Shown piece by piece: positions 60,035 through 64,000 of a DNA stretch of 64,000 bases. Position 1 is the first letter of the stretch, and the number at the start of each line of letters is the position of its first letter. The translations under genes and the position numbers were made by a program. This DNA is from Benincasa hispida. Taxonomy: Eukaryota; Streptophyta; Magnoliopsida; Cucurbitales; Cucurbitaceae. Location: contig NC_052351.1 of NCBI RefSeq assembly GCF_009727055.1, positions 61,027,744 through 61,091,743 of the forward strand, written 5' to 3'. The notes below the pieces were generated by a model. The model had not been told where the DNA came from and did no database searches. It saw only the letters and a list, made by a program, of their open reading frames with translations.

Positions 60035-60533
60035 TGTAACGGTCCATCCTTGTCCAGGGCCTGTTGCCATTGGCCGCATGCCAAACAACCCCTTCTAGCA
60101 TACTTTCATATTCTGTATTGTTATTAGTTTAGTTAGCTTGCTTTCTTAACATTTTCATTGTAAGTGACCACTCGCCCTTTTGCATATGCAAGGGCGCCAG
60201 TTGGCTTTTTGTTCAGAATGCACTATATGGGGATAAGACTAACCATCACTTCCTCATACCCGGAGTAGTACTCCTATTAAAGTCGTTGTTGTTGCTTATT
60301 GCTTCCTAGTCTACTACAATCTTTCTTTCTTTATACTACACTCCCAAATCTTCTTACGAAAACTTTTTCTAAACCCGTTTTCTAAAACCGTTTTCCCTAA
60401 AACGGGGGTGGAGGTTGCAAGAGGCACTCGATGTGCCATCGGCAGTCCGTATTCGAGTTGGCTGGCTTGTTCGTGAGCGGGAACAAGTGCCACACAATCG
60501 CTAAGAGAAGCTTCCGAAAGAGCGATTGTGACA
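60035..60533 (+). repeat. Right LTR of the chromovirus
   Basis: 499 bp, starting TGTAACGGTCCATCC after the purine tract and ending GATTGTGACA. Compared with the left LTR it has many one-base insertions and few substitutions. Confidence 0.92.
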
Positions 60534-61430
60534 CTGTGCAAAGGGATGGCATTGCGGCATTGCGACACTGTTATTTATAAAAAGAAGAGATTTTTGTCCA
60601 TAATAACCTAGTGCCATGACGCTAGTCTACAGCGTCCCAACACTACAATTGTCTATAAATAAAACTTTAGAGCATTAGGTCAAGATCATTCCCCATTCTA
60701 CATCCAACCCTCAGCCTCCCTTCACCATTTTCTCTGTATTTTGTTTACTTTCATGATGTGAAGACTTATCTTGGCCATTAAAAGTTCGATCTCAATATTT
60801 AGGGGTGAAGTAAGTACTCTCTTGCTTAGGTTGAGGAAGAAACCCAATGTATTAAGTTGTGAGGACTTGTATTTTAAAATATTATCTTATGATTGTTTGT
60901 GATTCTTGAATGTGTTTAGTTGGTTAAGTTCAAGAATAAAGTTAGACTATTGAATTGGTCTTTAGTAACTAATAATCTTAGCTTTTTCCTTAATCTTAAT
61001 GCGAGTGTGAGATGTTTATGGCGCGTGTTCTCGATTCATCAAGCACTTAGTTTAGTTAAGCATCTTAATTAATATCCTAGGACGTTTGTCGCGGCATTAC
61101 CAAGCAAGTTGACTAAACACTTACATGATTTTGATGATTACTTTAAGTGTCCAATAAACAACTAAATATATGGGTAGATCCGATACCTCTAAGCTACACT
61201 TTTCGCATTGATATGTTTTGTTTCAACTCATGCCTTTACTTTTCATGCTATTTACTTTCCTTGCTCAAACAAACAATCACAAACCCCCTCCATTACCTTC
61301 AAAACTTTAATTCTTGATTAGAAATTAGAAGAAAACATAGCTCCATGTGGCTGTGGATCAACCTAGCCTACTAATACTATAATTTTGGTTAAGTTTAAAG
61401 TTTATAAATTTATTTGACACCCTATTCATC
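60534..61430 (+). repeat. Athila-type LTR, second part
   Basis: Continues the sequence cut at 56761 (GCATTGCGGCATTGCGACACTG). It has a likely TATA box, TCTATAAATAAA, at 60652-60663, followed by the transcribed part. The end near TTTATTTGACACC (about 61410-61430) is approximate, and no target-site pair was found. Confidence 0.45.
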
Positions 61431-61958
61431 CTTCATCATATGTATGTATGTATCCTTTCTTGTACAAATATTAGGTCTATTTTAGTGATTTTGTTGATAC
61501 TTTTGTTAAAATTCATTCATGAATCTATGAATATTTGAAAATGTTGACATGTTGATGAAAATTTAATACTTGAAGGAAAATATCCTCTAGAAACTTTCAT
61601 TTATCTAGACAACTTCACCATTCCAACGAAATTAATTTGCACGTTTTATTGTGCCTGCCTTTTAAATTTTTCTTTTTTTTTTTTTTTTAAATCACTACAT
61701 TCAACCTTAGAGCATCAAAGGCTATTGTTTCAAAAGAGATATAATGCAGAAAGGATTGGTAAAATACTATAACAGCAATGATACAACACAAAAACAGAAG
61801 ATTTAATTTCCTTTTATTGAGCAATCTTAGAAGAAGCATGCTTGCTTATACAACATTCATAGAAGCTATTGGCTATCGTTTCATCGCTGTCTCGCGTCGT
61901 TTTATTGTACAAGTGGGAAAACTTACCTCAAAAGCTGTTCACAATTCAAAGCATGCAT
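61431..61958 (-). other. Intergenic and probable DPE2 3'UTR
   Basis: Mixed-composition sequence with a T-tract at 61671-61688. The part from about 61700 to 61958 directly follows the DPE2 stop codon on the minus strand and is likely its 3'UTR. No other gene seen. Confidence 0.5.
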
Positions 61959-63882
61959 TTATATGACTGCAAATGTCTCCTTTTGTGGTATTCCATTAGA
62001 CTTTGTTGCTAAAGAAATCTTTTCTTTGTTAGCTTCAGCATCTACAGATTCTGGTTTTGATGTTGCCTTGGTTTCATCATGAGGAACTGATCTCCCACTC
62101 TCCAGGGAAAGGCCTTTGATGGTTGCTTGGAGTTCTTTATCCTTCATTAGAGATTCTAATGTCACATGACTGCCTGAAAACAAATATAAAACAATGATTT
62201 CAAGACATTTGTGGTGAAACCGATACAATACAGTTTCAGACGTTTCTTTTCTTTTTCATTTTTCTTTTCCAACAAACATGAAATATGAAGATATGCTTAC
62301 GAAATCTCCAATAGTGCTTTGGATTTGTAGGGTCGTTGATCGTCTCCTCTTTTGCAGGTCGTGTTGTGTATTCCTCTTTCAATGCTAACAAATCCTGACA
62401 TCGATGTAAAGGATGAAAATAAACTTTACGAAAACTTGTGACAGTCTAACTTAAAAATGGTAATGGACTATCATTTGGATGCCAAAGGACATCCGAAAGT
62501 AAGGAGAGACATTTTAAAAAACGTATGTCATTTGTTACTCAACTCAATCCTAATCGTTTGAAATGTAAATCTCCTGATATTGCAAACCAAAAAAGGTTAG
62601 GACTGTCCCGTCACCTGCAGTGGGAAGATAGCCCACATTGATGGAGCTTCAAAATGCTGTTTTATGATGAAATGTGCAATCTCTGGAATACATTGGCTAG
62701 GTGGCAATATATCAGATTCTATAATGTTCTTCATAAACCGCCGTCTTCTTTCTTCATCTTCCTCCCACCAAGCACGCAAAGTCGAGCAGTCATGGCAGGA
62801 TGGAGCACACACCTAAAACATGTTCCCATGCTTAGACAATCCAAAGTTTGTCATCATTTTGGAAGAATTCTTTGAACTTATCAAATAGTAAAGGTAAAAT
62901 GTATGCCATCTAGAAGGAATTTGAAAGCAACGTGCAACTTACTGAAAATAAGTACATTCATAAATTTTGTCAGGAAATCGCTACTTTTCCATTATACTAA
63001 GGGTTTGATAGTTTGCTCCTTAGTCATGAAAGGCAGATGAAACTATTTTGGTCCTGTTATAGAGTCCAGTTTTTAAGATTATGAGAACCATTACACTTTT
63101 TCTCTTTCACTTACCTTGGACTTGAAGCATATAAGTTCAGTTGGAAATAGACTTCTTTTCTATAAATATGTTTCATATTTGCATTCCTTCCTCCTCATGG
63201 GAGAAAAATTCAGTCAATTTAAAAATGGGAAAAAAAATGGTATGCAAGGGCTTACAGTCATGTAGCTATATTGAGAAGGTATCCCAAACTCTAGATCAGG
63301 TTCATTCGGCATCCGTTGAATGCGTAAGCCAATTAATCCCAACTCCTCCATAACCTGCATCCAAATCGAGAATAAGGTTAGACACCACATACATTGACGA
63401 CCTTTTTATACTTGTTCATTATGAGTGAGTTTACGATGATTTTTTAGGATAAAAAGTGTTTTTGGCTCATTAAAACTATTCTTTTCAAAAAAAATTAAGT
63501 GTTTGGTTTAATAATCAAAAGTTGTTTTGAAAGAACTAAAAATGATTTCACGAGAAGCACTTAACTGGTGCTTCTTCCAAAAGTACGTGTAGAAGTGTTT
63601 TTTTAACTCAAAAGTAAATTTTCTTCCAAAAAGTACTTCTGCCTATTCACCCCAAGGTTTATGCCATGCAAATATTGCGTACGTGCATTTTAAAAAGAGG
63701 ATTAGTTATAATTTAGTCATACAGGATGAACACATGAAGGAATGAGGCCCAGATCTTCTCCACAAGCCAGCATGTCAGAAGAGTCAAGGAGAACAGGCAG
63801 GGTCTTTAAAGCATTTTTCCGCCAAAGATCCTCTTGCCGATGGAAGTAGTAATCATAGTATAATCTTTTAAGAACATCCTTA
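61959..63882 (-). CDS. DPE2: 4-alpha-glucanotransferase DPE2, last five exons (partial)
   Basis: Cytosolic disproportionating enzyme 2 transfers glucose from maltose to heteroglycan acceptors in night-time starch breakdown. Only the C-terminal ~254 residues of a protein usually near 950 are present; the N-terminal starch-binding modules and most of the GH77 domain lie beyond the right edge. Exons on the minus strand: 63882-63723, 63354-63256, 62812-62615, 62394-62301 and 62173-61959, all with GT-AG sites and matching phases. ACGEDLGLIPSC in the first holds the EDLG motif whose Glu is the likely acid/base. APSCHDCSTLRAWW in the third holds the likely third catalytic Asp. The last exon gives SHVTLESLMKDKELQ, then a variable tail ending TFAVI. 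No disruption was seen. The 63883-64000 end is intron. Confidence 0.93.
63355..63722 (-). other. DPE2 intron with dispersed-repeat-like sequence
   Basis: A 368-bp intron. Positions 63445-63640 contain several words like AAAAGTGTTTTT, AGAAGCACTT and AAAAGTACTTCT, resembling short dispersed repeats common in plant introns. No clear terminal inverted repeats or target site identified. Confidence 0.4.
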
Positions 63883-64000
63883 CTGCGTCGTGCACGAAAA
63901 GAAAAATGATTAAAATCTTGAAACAAACAGCAACTTCAGATCCAAAAGGAGGAAGAAATTTTAGAAAGATAACATCTTAAAGGACAACGGTTAAAACTTC

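Larger units (their letters stand above)
56762..60533 (+). mobile_element. Chromovirus (Ty3/gypsy) with two LTRs, internally deleted, TSD CTGTG
   Basis: A 3772-bp element. The left LTR is 56762-57245 and the right LTR 60035-60533; both start TGTAACGGTC and end GATTGTGACA. CTGTG flanks both sides (56757-56761 and 60534-60538). The primer site TGGTATCAGAGCC follows the left LTR (57248-57260), and the purine tract AAGTGGGGGAGAA precedes the right one (60022-60034). Inside are gag, protease, the start of RT, and the integrase C-terminus with chromodomain. The RT catalytic core, RNase H and integrase catalytic core are missing, so it cannot move by itself. Many differences between the two LTRs are single-base indels. 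Confidence 0.92.

Overview
The window is repeat-rich, AT-rich plant nuclear DNA. Two conserved plant genes with GT-AG introns and layer upon layer of Ty3/gypsy and Ty1/copia LTR retrotransposons identify it as a land plant, most likely a eudicot. The style of the repeats makes me lean towards Cucurbitaceae, but that is a guess. No prokaryotic gene organisation, CRISPR array, rRNA or tRNA gene was seen.

Positions 1-44000 are a nested transposon cluster. An Athila-type gypsy element on the minus strand (1-10442; its far end lies off the left edge) carries a solo LTR in its reverse transcriptase. It abuts, and probably inserted into, a plus-strand copia element (10443-13728). Then come truncated LTRs (13729-16341) and a second plus-strand copia element (about 16342-27868) holding two solo LTRs. 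After a short Athila-type tail there is a rearranged minus-strand chromovirus-like element (28696-37910), next to a Mutator-like transposase remnant (37985-38870). Last come a diverged chromovirus LTR split by another solo LTR (39000-42720) and a copia LTR fragment. Five solo LTRs keep perfect 5-bp target-site duplications, so loss of internal regions by LTR-LTR recombination has been frequent here.

Positions 44000-64000 are the genic part. A single-exon coding region for a phosphatidylinositol 4-kinase gamma without ubiquitin-like domains (minus strand, 46317-47987) has apparent 5'UTR introns reaching to about 50000. The last five exons of the cytosolic 4-alpha-glucanotransferase DPE2 (minus strand, 61959-63882) run off the right edge. 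From memory these are neighbours in Arabidopsis too (At2g40850 and At2g40840), so this looks like conserved microsynteny widened by transposons. Between them lie a foldback-like repeat, a solo LTR containing a 33-bp minisatellite, and an Athila-type LTR that received a 3.8-kb chromovirus with both LTRs intact.

Some of the structure is artefact rather than biology. Two perfect 38-bp palindromes are Tn5/Nextera mosaic-end junctions left in the assembly (20741-20778 and 37481-37518), one flanked by a 147-bp false duplication. Further duplications sit next to N gaps. I found no convincing new biological system; the most informative observations are the adapter junctions, the precise nested insertions, the minisatellite-bearing LTR, the foldback repeat and the microsynteny.
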